Under the pieces are notes generated by a model. It had not been told where the DNA came from, made no database searches, and was given only the letters and a program-made list of their open reading frames with translations. Position numbers and translations under genes: made by a program. Positions 1 through 8,640 of a DNA stretch of 33,064 nucleotides are shown piece by piece (position 1 is the first letter of the stretch; each line of letters opens with the position of its first letter). The DNA comes from Dorea sp. D27 (lineage in GTDB: Bacteria > Bacillota > Clostridia > Lachnospirales > Lachnospiraceae). The DNA lies in contig NZ_KQ236748.1 in assembly GCF_001185345.1 (NCBI RefSeq), positions 1 to 33,064 on the forward strand, in the 5' to 3' direction.

Positions 1-191
<191 letters not shown>

Positions 192-543
192 TGCCTGTAG
201 GCTTGGATGTGGTATTCCACACATCTTAGCCGGCTGGCGCTTCACAGTCCTTAGTGAGGTTCTCACCGGACTTAGAGCTGTGAAGGCTCCTTTTCAGGCC
301 GTAGACGCTCCGCAGCCATTAGCGAGGTATTCCCGGGCTTAGTACTGTGGAGCTTCCTTCGTTCAATCGCGGTCAGGATTAACTGCTCGCTAATCCTATC
401 CCGTTATTACTGTTTTTAGGTTGACATCTCTTTCGATGTCCGTTCTGAATTTTTCTCTTTTCAAGAAATTTTCAGGGTCGTTGTCTATTGTTTAATTATC
501 AAGGTTCTCTGTTGTATCGCTGCATGTCAGCGACAACTTTTAT
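192..543 (-). promoter_or_regulatory. rRNA operon leader region
   Basis: This gene-free stretch lies between the 16S 5' end and the rRNA promoter and is transcribed as leader. On the minus strand it holds a short hairpin GACATC/GATGTC (435-440 with 423-428), a boxA-like TTTCTTGAAAAGAG (468-455) that could serve antitermination, two related hairpin repeats (separate entry), and a GATGTG/CACATC hairpin at about 205-224 close to the mature 5' end. No tRNA is visible. The boxA assignment is weak. Confidence 0.6.
238..359 (-). repeat. two tandem hairpin repeats in rRNA leader
   Basis: Two diverged copies of one unit lie at 306-359 (first in the transcript) and 238-292. Both begin AAGGA, carry CTAAG, CCGG and ACCTC blocks in the same order, and end in AAGCG or GAGCG. 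Each folds as an outer stem (CTCCACA/TGCGGAG in one, CTTCACA/TGTGAAG in the other), a bulge containing CTAA, and an inner stem (GCC/GGC versus GTCC/GGAC). The stem differences are compensatory, which suggests selection on RNA structure. No known RNA family is recognised. Confidence 0.7.
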
Positions 544-573
544 AAGATACCATATGTTGGAATGTTTTGTCAA
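544..573 (-). promoter_or_regulatory. rRNA operon promoter, SigA type
   Basis: On the minus strand the −35 box is TTGACA (573-568), the spacer is 18 bp and the −10 box is TATCTT (549-544). Transcription would start near 537, about 345 nt upstream of the mature 16S end. A perfect −35, AT-rich sequence just upstream and position ahead of 16S support the call. Confidence 0.75.
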
Positions 574-635
574 TACTTTTTTGATATCTTTTTTTATTTT
601 TCCAGCGGCTTTACCGGCTCCCACCAGCTTGTCCC

Positions 636-670
636 GCTCAAAAATCCACCACGTCCCCGCGGTGGATTTT
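636..670 (-). terminator. intrinsic terminator after the cvpA-like gene
   Basis: AAAATCCACC (641-650) pairs perfectly with GGTGGATTTT (661-670) around a 10-nt loop. On the minus strand the stem is followed by a T run (645-640 side), so it should end the 4.6-0.7 kb transcription unit before the rRNA promoter. Confidence 0.75.
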
Positions 671-715
671 AATAATATCACCTTTTATTTTTAATGTCAA
701 GGGATTTCATACTAT

Positions 716-1633
716 TTATTTTAAAATCGTGGCGAGCTTCATTATCGGATTGAAGTCGTAAAGCGCTTTCAACAGGCTGTTGCTTTCAATCATGTCAAAC
801 ATCTGCTTGCCAATATCAGTCGTATAGAGCAATGTTATGATGATAAACAAGGTCCATACTATTATGAGGGCACCTGCCACTCCTACCGCCCCTCCGGCCA
901 GTCTGTTTACAACCCCGAGTACAGGCAGCTCCGAGACAATATCAAGGGCGAATACGATTGCCCTTATCACTATCGTAACTAATATAAAAGTACATAGAAA
1001 TGCGATGATGTTAATGATAAGCTTTGCCAGGAAATGTCCGACGTACTGGGCAAATGTCTCCACTCCAAGCTCTTTGTATACGTCGCTGTTATTATTCGTT
1101 GTAAGCATGTCTTTAAACAGGCCCGGGAGATCGGCTTTATCTATCGCGGCCACCTGTACGTCCCTCGGTATATCCGCATTATTTATTGCATCCTCCACCT
1201 CTTTTTTCTTCTCTCCTCCAAGCCCGTCCAGCAATTCACCGGATATTCCATATTTCTCCAAATCCGAACTTTTAATCTTTCCATCTACAATATCCTGGAC
1301 CGTAACTCCATACTGGGACAGCATGTCCTCCGTCACACCTGCTGCATTTAATGCCTTCCTGACATCCTCCTGCGTCAGCCCTTCCGTATCGCCTTCCGCT
1401 ACCTGTGATGCCGCGGCGCCTGCCATCGTGCTGATTACCTGCTCCTCAATCATCTCATCAAGGGGCGTATACTTGGTGATTCCCTGAGCCACATAAGGCG
1501 TGGCAAAATAAACGAGCAGCAAAGTCAGAAGGGTTGCAGCCAGGGATACTGCTATCTTAATCGCTCCCCTGCAGATACCCACTACAATACAGATTAAAAA
1601 TATAACTCCAGTCGCTATTAATATCCAGTTCAT
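716..1633 (-). CDS. CvpA family membrane protein
   Basis: This is a 305-aa membrane protein of the CvpA (colicin V production) type. Hydrophobic segments lie at about residues 5-22 and 27-50, and two more at about 210-235 and 245-280. The N-terminal GxxRGxIK turn between the first two helices is characteristic of the family. Between the helix pairs is an unusually long (about 150 residues) acidic, Asp/Lys-rich soluble region; most CvpA proteins are only 160-200 aa, so this is a large insertion. The start follows AAGGAG with good spacing. It is the last gene of a same-strand run with a DUF5711-like and a LysM protein and is followed by a terminator. Family membership comes from the membrane pattern and the N-terminal motif. 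The function is unknown beyond envelope localisation. Confidence 0.72.
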   Translation of the reverse strand: MNWILIATGVIFLICIVVGICRGAIKIAVSLAATLLTLLLVYFATPYVAQGITKYTPLDEMIEEQVISTMAGAAASQVAEGDTEGLTQEDVRKALNAAGVTEDMLSQYGVTVQDIVDGKIKSSDLEKYGISGELLDGLGGEKKKEVEDAINNADIPRDVQVAAIDKADLPGLFKDMLTTNNNSDVYKELGVETFAQYVGHFLAKLIINIIAFLCTFILVTIVIRAIVFALDIVSELPVLGVVNRLAGGAVGVAGALIIVWTLFIIITLLYTTDIGKQMFDMIESNSLLKALYDFNPIMKLATILK

Positions 1634-1642
1634 GTCTTCTCC

Positions 1643-2896
1643 TTATTTTACAAGCCGGACTACTTCCATTCCGTCTGCATTCATCACGATGTATTTATTT
1701 ACTCCTGCTATCGGGAACATTTCCAGTATGTTCGATTTCATCTCACCGTTAAACTTTCTGACACCGGTTCTTAAGAAGATAGTGCATTTCTTGCCATCAT
1801 ACATGATAACCTGGCTTCCGCTCAGCTTTGCCTGGCTGTAATCACCCGTAAAGTCTTTGGTCATCACCTGACGGCCGCTAGTGTTATAAAGTCGAAGCTC
1901 GTATCCTTCTTTTCCTTCATTTTTCAGAACCATGCCTATATATTTCTCACTGTGGAACACGCTTTTAATTTCTTTTTCAATCTTGACGGCCACCTGTTCT
2001 TCCGGTTCATCCAGTCCTTTATATACGACGAGTCTGTCATCGCCCACAGCCGCGGAAGTCTCTCCCTTCATGAAAAAAGCCGACGGAAATATAGTCCCTT
2101 CATACTCTTTGGACGCCACCTGATGGTCCGCCTTCTCCTCCCCTGCCTCGCCAAAATTATAATATACAACCTTCGAGGTAATCTTTCCATCCTGTGTATA
2201 CAGATAGGATACAAGCATAACCTCACCGTTTTCAGATAAGGCCACGTCTACCGGATAGCCTGAACCTGACAATGACGCTTTTATCTCAACAAGCACATTT
2301 CCGGCAGTATCGTAACATATTACTTTTGGTGAAGACTCATTTTTTAATATTGCACTGACAACTCCTTGTCCTGACACGGATATCTTTTCTATCGGCAGTG
2401 TCGTGTGGATCTCTCCTTTCAGCCCGCCTTTATGGAATATCATGATGCTGTTCCCGCCTTTGTCCGCAAGAGCGGCCGAATCCCCGCATACATCTACAGA
2501 TGGATTCTTAATCTGATACGGCTGGTTCCACTCTTCCTCCCCTTTTTGGTTCAGATATGCCACCCCGTCCCGGCTATACTTGAGGACTCCGCCTGCAAAT
2601 TCTTCATAACTGTTATTGCCCGCGCCTTTGATAGCATAGGTGTCGCTTACTCTGGCTTTTGTGTACGTCTGGAGATGTATGAGGAGGTAAATGCCGGCAG
2701 CCGCAGCCACAACAGCCGATACAGCTATTATGATACGGCGTCTGAACCTGGCTTTATGCTGCTTGATCTGCTCCTCCATATTTTCTACCGGGGTGTCCTC
2801 GCTGTTCAATTCCGTCATTATCTGGTCAATGATTGCATCTGTCGGATCTCCAGATTCACTTACTACACGCAAGTTCTTATTTCTTCTGTGAAACAT
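1643..2896 (-). CDS. DUF5711-like single-pass membrane protein, β-propeller-like exterior
   Basis: This is a 417-aa protein. The chosen start follows GGAGATACAG; an ATG eight codons upstream lacks a comparable ribosome binding site. Residues about 1-53 are charged and probably cytoplasmic. A single membrane helix spans about 55-76 (IIIAVSAVVAAAAGIYLL), and the rest is probably extracellular. The outer part is rich in short β-type repeats (such as GVLKYSRDGVAYLNQKGEE and VVYKGLD) that suggest a propeller of YWTD/PQQ-like blades. The layout matches proteins I know as DUF5711 in Lachnospiraceae; that name is from memory and no domain search was done. It sits between a LysM protein and a CvpA-like protein, with only 9 bp to the latter, so co-transcription and an envelope role are likely. 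Confidence 0.65.
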   Translation of the reverse strand: MFHRRNKNLRVVSESGDPTDAIIDQIMTELNSEDTPVENMEEQIKQHKARFRRRIIIAVSAVVAAAAGIYLLIHLQTYTKARVSDTYAIKGAGNNSYEEFAGGVLKYSRDGVAYLNQKGEEEWNQPYQIKNPSVDVCGDSAALADKGGNSIMIFHKGGLKGEIHTTLPIEKISVSGQGVVSAILKNESSPKVICYDTAGNVLVEIKASLSGSGYPVDVALSENGEVMLVSYLYTQDGKITSKVVYYNFGEAGEEKADHQVASKEYEGTIFPSAFFMKGETSAAVGDDRLVVYKGLDEPEEQVAVKIEKEIKSVFHSEKYIGMVLKNEGKEGYELRLYNTSGRQVMTKDFTGDYSQAKLSGSQVIMYDGKKCTIFLRTGVRKFNGEMKSNILEMFPIAGVNKYIVMNADGMEVVRLVK

Positions 2897-2947
2897 CTGT
2901 ATCTCCTTCTGTATTGTCATTTGTGTTCAGTATACCATATTTTACTT

Positions 2948-4036
2948 CTATGGTAATAGCAATTTTTGCCCGATGAATATAAGGTTGCCGTCGGAAAGGC
3001 CGTTCATCTTGCAGATTGCTTCCACATGGGAAGTATTTCCATACAGCTTTACACTGATGCTGTCCAGAGTATCTCCCTTCTGGACTACGTAATAGTCATC
3101 ATCGCCAAGCTGCTCCTGAATAGTAGAAGTTTCCGGAACCGTACCTCCGGAAACTTCTTTATCTTCTGCGTCTGCATCCTCAGCTTCCGCCCCGTCTGCA
3201 GTAGTATTTTTATCAGAGTCCTCTCCCTCGTTTTCATTGACGGTGCCTGTCTTGCTCTCCGGCTTGTTCACTGACTGTGACAGCGACTCGAGAGAGGTCT
3301 GGACCGCTTCCATTTTATCGAAGTTATTAACGGTTGAGATACCAATCGCCAGTACTACTACAACAAGCAGTACGCTCGTAGCGTAAGTGAATTTGGAACT
3401 TCCTTTTTGCTCTTTATATTCCATCTTCTCCCTTACTGCACTACGAAAATCCTTTGCAGCTCGATCCTCAACCACTTCACTGGGTGTAACGCCGATCTTT
3501 TTACGTGTATTTATCATATAATTCTGCATGGAAGGATTCTTTTCATAATAGATGTAGTGTCCTCCCATCTGCATGAGCTCATGATATTTATATGCATAAT
3601 ATATCTCATCCGCCTCAAGGGCATCTTTCCAGATGAATATGCTGTTCGCTTTAGAAAAAGAGGCTTCATGTACTTTCTTGACCCCGCTGTTCAGCCCCAT
3701 GGGGTGTCCGGTTTCAATGAGGCACCAGCCCACCAGCTCTTTGGAGGGGAAGTATTCCTGCTTGTCCTCCTCCAGCTGTTTCCATGTCTCTTCTTCTATG
3801 GCAATCTCTGTCCCCTTTACTTCCAGTTCTTTCATCTGTATCGCACCTGATATGTAGACCACATCCTGGTCCTCCAGAGACTGTATCTCTCCGACAAGAG
3901 CAGCCCCTATGGCTGTCTCTGCCGCTTTCTCACGCAGTTGGCTCAAATAGGTGTCTACATAGTCTTCTACATATATCTTAGGCTCATCGCTGACGTTCCC
4001 TATCTGCCTTACATTCTTGGGAAATTGTTTCTCCAT
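2948..4036 (-). CDS. membrane-anchored LysM protein with degenerate MPN-like N-terminal domain
   Basis: This 362-aa protein has three parts. Residues about 15-165 resemble an MPN/JAB fold: VVYISGAIQM, then ELVGWCLIETGHPMGLNSG, then a helix-rich KVHEASF stretch. The JAMM metal motif (HxH...SxxD) is not preserved: the first His pair is replaced and the final Asp is Lys, so it is unlikely to be an active isopeptidase. A membrane helix follows at about 218-238 (SVLLVVVVLAIGIST), then a low-complexity acidic linker. The C-terminal LysM domain at about 315-362 (YYVVQKGDTLDSIS...LIFIGQKLLLP) binds glycan chains with GlcNAc, normally peptidoglycan. The start follows AGGTGAGAG. LysM is certain; the MPN reading is inference from motif spacing. 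Confidence 0.85.
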   Translation of the reverse strand: MEKQFPKNVRQIGNVSDEPKIYVEDYVDTYLSQLREKAAETAIGAALVGEIQSLEDQDVVYISGAIQMKELEVKGTEIAIEEETWKQLEEDKQEYFPSKELVGWCLIETGHPMGLNSGVKKVHEASFSKANSIFIWKDALEADEIYYAYKYHELMQMGGHYIYYEKNPSMQNYMINTRKKIGVTPSEVVEDRAAKDFRSAVREKMEYKEQKGSSKFTYATSVLLVVVVLAIGISTVNNFDKMEAVQTSLESLSQSVNKPESKTGTVNENEGEDSDKNTTADGAEAEDADAEDKEVSGGTVPETSTIQEQLGDDDYYVVQKGDTLDSISVKLYGNTSHVEAICKMNGLSDGNLIFIGQKLLLP

Positions 4037-4150
4037 ATACTCTCACCTCATCTGCATATTTTTGCTTATGATAGCATATGGATTGTGCGCATTTTATCAT
4101 ATGATGGGACTTGTCCTATTAAATTTCCGGCATGTTACTGGCATTTCTTT

Positions 4151-4645
4151 TTATTTTCGACGGCTTGTTTCACAGGCGCCGCAATACTTGTCTGTAATGG
4201 TCGTAACCCATCCTTCTTTTGTTCTCGGAAAGCGGAAAAAAGTCACTGGCCACATATGGTTCAAGATGATATCTTTCTCTACCTTATTTAACTTATACAG
4301 CCTTGAAGCATTCTTATACGACACATCCGGATGTGTCAGTCCATGGAATTTATCCCCGGTTCTTGCCGCATGGGTATGCCAGTCGTATAGAAACAAGTCA
4401 TGAAGCATGCCTGCACGGGCTGCTGACCTGGCGTCCAGGTGCAGGAAGCGGCACCACTGGTAGTTATAGTACGCGACGTTCATACAATGCTGATAGCAGT
4501 TGGTGCTCCCGTGGTGAGGATAGAGCTTCATCCGCAGGACGACAGGATGTCTCGCCACGTCTTTTATGCAATCGTAAAACTCCTCTTTCCATCCACGGCG
4601 GAGCGTATATAATTTTTCAACTATTTCTTTCCTTATGTTTCGCAT
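4151..4645 (-). CDS. HD-domain phosphohydrolase
   Basis: This is a 164-aa soluble protein with HD superfamily metal-binding residues in order: the His of CYQHCMNVAYY (about 52), HD in AGMLHDLFLYDW (about 83), HGLTHP (about 101-106), and a late conserved NHMWP with preceding acidic residues (KVEKDII). These proteins hydrolyse phosphate esters, often of nucleotides. The substrate cannot be read from the sequence. Similar small HD proteins are common as single genes in Lachnospiraceae. The ribosome binding site is weak (GAAAGAG). It is first in the same-strand run leading to the LysM gene, with a 114-bp gap, so it may have its own transcript. Confidence 0.8.
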   Translation of the reverse strand: MRNIRKEIVEKLYTLRRGWKEEFYDCIKDVARHPVVLRMKLYPHHGSTNCYQHCMNVAYYNYQWCRFLHLDARSAARAGMLHDLFLYDWHTHAARTGDKFHGLTHPDVSYKNASRLYKLNKVEKDIILNHMWPVTFFRFPRTKEGWVTTITDKYCGACETSRRK

Positions 4646-4757
4646 ATCGACTCTTTCTATCGCTTTTCATATAGATTCAGGTACAAAGTCTGCCCAGACG
4701 TTTGCTTTCTATATTCTACCTTTTCTGCCGTGTCTTTGCAATACCTCAATACAGTAT

Positions 4758-4795
4758 AAAGGGCATGGCAGTATGTTATCTCTGCCATGCCCTTT
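4758..4795 (-). terminator. terminator after the transketolase operon
   Basis: AAAGGGCATGGCAG (4758-4771) pairs perfectly with CTGCCATGCCCTTT (4782-4795) around a 10-nt loop, 24 bp past the stop codon of the transketolase C-terminal half. The T tract on the minus strand is short (TTTAT). The rest of the 4646-4818 gap shows nothing else. Confidence 0.75.
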
Positions 4796-4818
4796 CTACT
4801 TCTGCTTCATTATCTGCT

Positions 4819-5757
4819 TTAACAAAATGCTTTTACTTTCTCATAGATGCTGTCAGCGTCCAGGCCGTATTTCTTAACCAGCTCTACGGCGGGGCCTGAT
4901 TCACCGTAAGTATCATTGATACCAATTTTCATAACCTTGGCCGGTGCCTTTTCTGCCACTACGTTGCATACCGCGCTTCCAAGGCCTCCAATAACAGAGT
5001 GTTCTTCCACTGTTACAATCTTTCCTGTCTCTTTTGCAGCCTCGGCAATCAGTTCCTCGTCCAGAGGCTTGATTGTATGAATGTTGATAACCTTCGCTTC
5101 TATTCCATCTGCAGCCAGCTTCTCAGCTGCCTCAAGGCAGTTGGACACAGGAAGTCCCGTAGCGACGATTGTCACGTCTTTGCCCTCTCGAAGAACGACG
5201 CCCTTGCCAAGTTCAAATTTATAGTCCGGCTTGTCATTGATAACCGGTACTGCAAGTCTACCGAATCTGAGGTATACCGGCCCCACGTGTTCATAAGCCG
5301 CTTCTACGGCAGCCTTAGCCTCTACATCGTCTGACGGATTGATGACTACCATTCCCGGAATCGTTCGCATGAGCGCGATGTCTTCGTTGCACTGGTGCGT
5401 CGCACCATCTTCTCCAACGGAGATTCCAGCGTGGGTAGCGCCAATCTTGACATTTAGCTTCGGATAGCCTACAGAGTTTCTTACCTGCTCAAATGCCCGC
5501 CCAGCGGCAAACATGGCAAAGGAACTTGCAAAAGGTACTTTCCCTGTGGTGGCGATTCCCGCCGCCACTCCAATCATGTTGCACTCAGCGATACCGCAGT
5601 CGATATGACGCTCAGGGAATGCTTTCTTGAATGTACCTGTCTTAGTGGCCGCCGCAAGGTCAGCGTCAAGTACGACTACATCTTCATGTTTATTTCCCAG
5701 CTCAACTAAAGCATTACCGTAGCTTTCTCTCGTTGCAATCTTCTTTACTTCTGACAT
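4819..5757 (-). CDS. tktB: transketolase, C-terminal subunit
   Basis: This 312-aa polypeptide corresponds to the pyrimidine-binding and C-terminal domains of transketolase, which moves two-carbon units between sugar phosphates in the pentose phosphate pathway. Visible family landmarks are DADLAAATKTG near residue 31, the catalytic acidic patch HIDCGIAECNMIGVAAG (E58, which activates thiamine diphosphate), and the GISVGEDGATHQ loop. The TKC domain starts near 185 (GKDVTIVATG). It must pair with the N-terminal subunit encoded just upstream; the two genes overlap by 13 bp, so translation is probably coupled and subunits made in equal amounts. The start follows AGGTGAAG. A split transketolase is normal for many clostridia and archaea. 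Confidence 0.96.
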   Translation of the reverse strand: MSEVKKIATRESYGNALVELGNKHEDVVVLDADLAAATKTGTFKKAFPERHIDCGIAECNMIGVAAGIATTGKVPFASSFAMFAAGRAFEQVRNSVGYPKLNVKIGATHAGISVGEDGATHQCNEDIALMRTIPGMVVINPSDDVEAKAAVEAAYEHVGPVYLRFGRLAVPVINDKPDYKFELGKGVVLREGKDVTIVATGLPVSNCLEAAEKLAADGIEAKVINIHTIKPLDEELIAEAAKETGKIVTVEEHSVIGGLGSAVCNVVAEKAPAKVMKIGINDTYGESGPAVELVKKYGLDADSIYEKVKAFC

Positions 5758-6581
5758 AATGCTTCACCTACCTTCTCTAAATCTGCCATAGCTGTTGCAT
5801 ACTGCTCATCATTTGGAGCTGCTCCGTGCCATGACGCCTGGTTCTCCATAAAGGATACATCTTTTCCTTTAATTGTCTTGGCGATGATGGCCGTCGGCTG
5901 CCCTTTGGTCGCTTTCGCCTCTTTAAATGCCGCGTCAATCTCATCAAAGTCATGGCCATTGATGTTGATTACGTGGAAATTGAACGCTTCAAACTTCTTA
6001 TCAATCGGATATGGAGAATTGACTTCATCAATTGCCCCGTCTATCTGGAGATTGTTGTTATCCACGATTACTACGAGATTGTCGAGCTTTCTGTGGGCTG
6101 CAAGCATTGCCGCCTCCCATACCTGCCCTTCCTGTATCTCTCCGTCGCCAAGCAGCGTATACACTCTGTAGCTGTCCCCGGAAAGCTTTGCTGAGAGTGC
6201 CATGCCAACCGCCGCAGATACACCCTGTCCAAGAGAGCCTGAGGACATGTCCACGCCAGGTATGTGCTTCATATCAGGATGTCCCTGTAGATAAGAACCT
6301 ACTTTACGTAAAGTCTTAAGGTCCTCTACCGGGAAGAATCCTCTCTGGGCGAGTGTTGAATAGTATCCTGGTGCCGTGTGCCCCTTGGAAAGTACAAAGC
6401 GGTCTCTGTCCGCTTTCTTCGGTTCTTTCGGGTCTATGTTCATCTCTTCAAAATAGAGATATGTGTAGATGTCTGCTGCTGATAATGATCCGCCCGGATG
6501 TCCGGATTTGGCACTGTGTGTTGCCGTAACTACACCTTTACGGATTTCATTAGCAGTCTTCATTAATTCTAATTTATTCAT
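5745..6581 (-). CDS. tktA: transketolase, N-terminal subunit
   Basis: This 278-aa polypeptide is the thiamine-diphosphate-binding half of a split transketolase. Residues about 20-35 read ATHSAKSGHPGGSLSAAD, which includes the substrate-binding His. DRFVLSKGHTAPGYY follows, and the cofactor Mg site is GDGEIQEGQVWEA...NNLQIDG at about 145-180 (the GDG-x(n)-NN motif). The C-terminal subunit follows with an overlap of 13 bp. The start sits after AGGAGGCAATTTTC. With the transaldolase gene 24 bp upstream it forms a three-gene non-oxidative pentose phosphate operon, which would let the cell interconvert pentoses with glycolytic intermediates. Confidence 0.96.
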   Translation of the reverse strand: MNKLELMKTANEIRKGVVTATHSAKSGHPGGSLSAADIYTYLYFEEMNIDPKEPKKADRDRFVLSKGHTAPGYYSTLAQRGFFPVEDLKTLRKVGSYLQGHPDMKHIPGVDMSSGSLGQGVSAAVGMALSAKLSGDSYRVYTLLGDGEIQEGQVWEAAMLAAHRKLDNLVVIVDNNNLQIDGAIDEVNSPYPIDKKFEAFNFHVININGHDFDEIDAAFKEAKATKGQPTAIIAKTIKGKDVSFMENQASWHGAAPNDEQYATAMADLEKVGEALCQK

Positions 6582-6605
6582 GAAAATTGCCTCCTGCTTC
6601 TTAAT

Positions 6606-7259
6606 TTATTCTCCAAATACTGCTCTGTAGTCTGCCTGGAATTTCTCAATACCGGCATCGGTCAGTGGGTGCTTCGTCATCTGTTCGATTACTTTATACG
6701 GTACAGTCGCGATATCGGCACCTGCAAGCGCGCAGTCTGTTACGTGAATCGGATTGCGGACGCTTGCCGCGATAATTTCAGTCTCGATTCCTGATACTGC
6801 GAAGATTTCTGCTATCTCGCTGATCAAATCCACGCCTCTTACGTTGATGTCGTCCAGGCGTCCAAGGAACGGAGATACATATGTCGCGCCTGCCCTGGCT
6901 GCCAGAAGTGCCTGGTTTGAATTAAAGACTAAGGTCACATTTGTCTTGATGCCTTCGGAAGAAAGAACTTTACAAGCTTTTAAGCCTTCTACTGTCATAG
7001 GAATTTTTACTACCATGTTCGGATGTATCTTTGCAATCTCGCGTCCTTCTGCAATCATGCCCTCTGCGTCAACTGTCGTTGCTTTTACTTCTCCGCTGAT
7101 AGCACCGTCAACGATGGATGCAATCTCAGCGATAACCTCTTCAAATACTCTTCCTTCCTTTGCAATGAGCGAAGGATTTGTAGTAACCCCGCAGATTACT
7201 CCCATGTCATTTGCTTTTTTAATGTCTTCTACATTAGCTGTGTCGATGAAAAATTTCAT
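6606..7259 (-). CDS. tal: short (TalC/FSA-type) transaldolase
   Basis: This 217-aa class I aldolase of the small TalC/MipB/FSA family transfers a dihydroxyacetone unit between sugar phosphates. The N-terminus MKFFIDTAN and CGVTTNPSL are family hallmarks. The Schiff-base lysine is K85 in VVKIPMT. At the position that separates the two activities this protein has Phe (F131 in [12 protein letters not shown]), where E. coli fructose-6-phosphate aldolase has Tyr. The acidic E57 in GEVKATT replaces the FSA glutamine. Both point to transaldolase rather than fructose-6-phosphate aldolase. The start follows AAAGGAGG. It is first gene of the operon with the two transketolase subunits and has a strong promoter 65 bp upstream. 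Confidence 0.93.
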   Translation of the reverse strand: MKFFIDTANVEDIKKANDMGVICGVTTNPSLIAKEGRVFEEVIAEIASIVDGAISGEVKATTVDAEGMIAEGREIAKIHPNMVVKIPMTVEGLKACKVLSSEGIKTNVTLVFNSNQALLAARAGATYVSPFLGRLDDINVRGVDLISEIAEIFAVSGIETEIIAASVRNPIHVTDCALAGADIATVPYKVIEQMTKHPLTDAGIEKFQADYRAVFGE

Positions 7260-7294
7260 TCTTTTTTCCTCCTTTAAATATATAATTCCTACAC

Positions 7295-7307
7295 ATGTTC
7301 GTTACAT
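7295..7307 (-). promoter_or_regulatory. possible LacI-family operator
   Basis: ATGTAACGAACAT on the minus strand is a short imperfect palindrome (ATGT...ACAT) with a central CG-containing core, as is common for LacI-family sites. It lies just downstream of the predicted tal transcription start, and the LacI-family gene is adjacent. This is a candidate only; the bracketed CCACAT/ATGTGG repeat is an alternative. Confidence 0.35.
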
Positions 7308-7324
7308 TTTGCCACATGGTAAAA

Positions 7325-7354
7325 TTATAGCCTATGTGGGGAATGTAGGTCAAT
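7325..7354 (-). promoter_or_regulatory. promoter of the tal-tktA-tktB operon
   Basis: On the minus strand the −35 box is TTGACC (7354-7349), the spacer is 18 bp and the −10 box is TATAAT (7330-7325); the predicted start is near 7318. An inverted repeat CCACAT (7312-7317) / ATGTGG (7335-7340) brackets the −10 box. The rest of the 7260-7527 gap is AT-rich without a gene. Confidence 0.75.
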
Positions 7355-7527
7355 AGCCTTAAAATATTATTAGTAATTTATATAATTAATAACTTTATAT
7401 TATTAATTTGGTTTTTGTGATTTATTAATCAATGCCTTTATTGTTCTGGCATATTTGGCGCTTTTTCGCTTCTCTTGTAATATGTCTGCACTCCATTATT
7501 ACTAATAATTTTTCTGTTTACATTAAT

Positions 7528-8625
7528 TTATTTTTTCTTGCGCCTTCGTACATAAGATGTCGTGCCTCGTACGATAAGCTTAGGTTCATATTCTACATGG
7601 TAAGTGCTGATTGGCTCGATCTCAGAATATTTGGAGTTGTGGGACGAGATTTTTTTCATGATTATGTCACAGGCATCCCGCCCTTTAAAAATGACAAAGT
7701 GTTCAATCGTGGTCAGCGCAACCTTATGCATACGGGCAAAAAGCGTGTTGTCACAGCCCATTACCGATATATCCCCCGGTACTTTTATCTTAGCTTCCTG
7801 AAGTGCGTCCAGTATCCCAAACGCAATCATATCATTTAATCCGACTATGGCAGTAATCTCTTTTGTCTCACCCAACAGCTCTTTTGTCAAGTCATAGCCA
7901 ATCTTATACTCTGAATCGATGTGGGCTATATCCAGGTCAAGCTCTTCCTTCGCCGCCTTTATAATGACATTGTCTCTCATTCCGGCCTCGGCAAATTCTT
8001 TCAGGAATCCCTCTACGCGCTTGGAACGCTGCTTCTGCCTGACCGTCAGTGGCGGCGCGATATAAGCCACATTTCTGTGCCCAAGTTCCAGGAGATGGCG
8101 TGCCATCATCCGGCCCAGTTTTGAATTGTCCAGTTCAACGGCATCGACATTCAGTTTCTCATTCTGATTATTGATGATAGCGACCGGAATATGCACAGAC
8201 AGCTCCTCCACCAGCTCCATAAAGCATTCGCTCGGATTGCACGTGTAGATGATTCCAAGCGGCCGCAGCTCCCACATCATCTTCAGGTAACGCTCTTCCA
8301 TGCGCAGATCTCTCTGCGTGTTGCATACGAACAGGCCGAATCCCTGCTCTTTGGCACGGGATTCAATCCCCTGCAGGAGCATGACATAATATGGGTTCGT
8401 TAAATTAGAGCAGAATACGACAAGAAGCCTTTCCTTCCTGCTCCCCTTGCGGCTCTTCCTCCCCGGGGGGACATATCCGAGCGCTTCCGCTGCTTCCTCA
8501 ACCTTCCGGACCGTTTCCTTAGAAAAAGATACATTATACTTTTTATTCAACACCATAGATACCGTCGACTGGGATACCCCCGCCGCTTTGGCAATATCCG
8601 TAGATGTAACCTTCTTTTTTCCCAT
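7528..8625 (-). CDS. LacI-family transcriptional regulator
   Basis: This is a 365-aa repressor-type regulator. The N-terminal helix-turn-helix is textbook (VTSTDIAKAAGVSQSTVSMVLN, residues about 5-26), followed by the hinge helix with ALGYVPPG near 48-55. A periplasmic-binding-protein-like sensor domain runs from about 65 (LLVVFCSNLTNPYYVMLLQGI) to the end, with GLNDMIAFGILDAL and VMGCDN in the usual places. The C-terminus ends in a basic RRRKKK tail. The sugar ligand is unknown. It is encoded 268 bp upstream of tal-tktA-tktB on the same strand, so control of those genes by a sugar or sugar phosphate is the simplest guess. The start follows GGTGGAGAACTGGT. Confidence 0.93.
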   Translation of the reverse strand: MGKKKVTSTDIAKAAGVSQSTVSMVLNKKYNVSFSKETVRKVEEAAEALGYVPPGRKSRKGSRKERLLVVFCSNLTNPYYVMLLQGIESRAKEQGFGLFVCNTQRDLRMEERYLKMMWELRPLGIIYTCNPSECFMELVEELSVHIPVAIINNQNEKLNVDAVELDNSKLGRMMARHLLELGHRNVAYIAPPLTVRQKQRSKRVEGFLKEFAEAGMRDNVIIKAAKEELDLDIAHIDSEYKIGYDLTKELLGETKEITAIVGLNDMIAFGILDALQEAKIKVPGDISVMGCDNTLFARMHKVALTTIEHFVIFKGRDACDIIMKKISSHNSKYSEIEPISTYHVEYEPKLIVRGTTSYVRRRKKK

Positions 8626-8640
8626 ACCAGTTCTCCACCA

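Noticed and set aside
488..694. Plus-strand open frame of 68 codons in the rRNA promoter region
   Set aside because: It runs antisense through the rRNA promoter and the cvpA terminator, has no ribosome binding site and an unstructured sequence.
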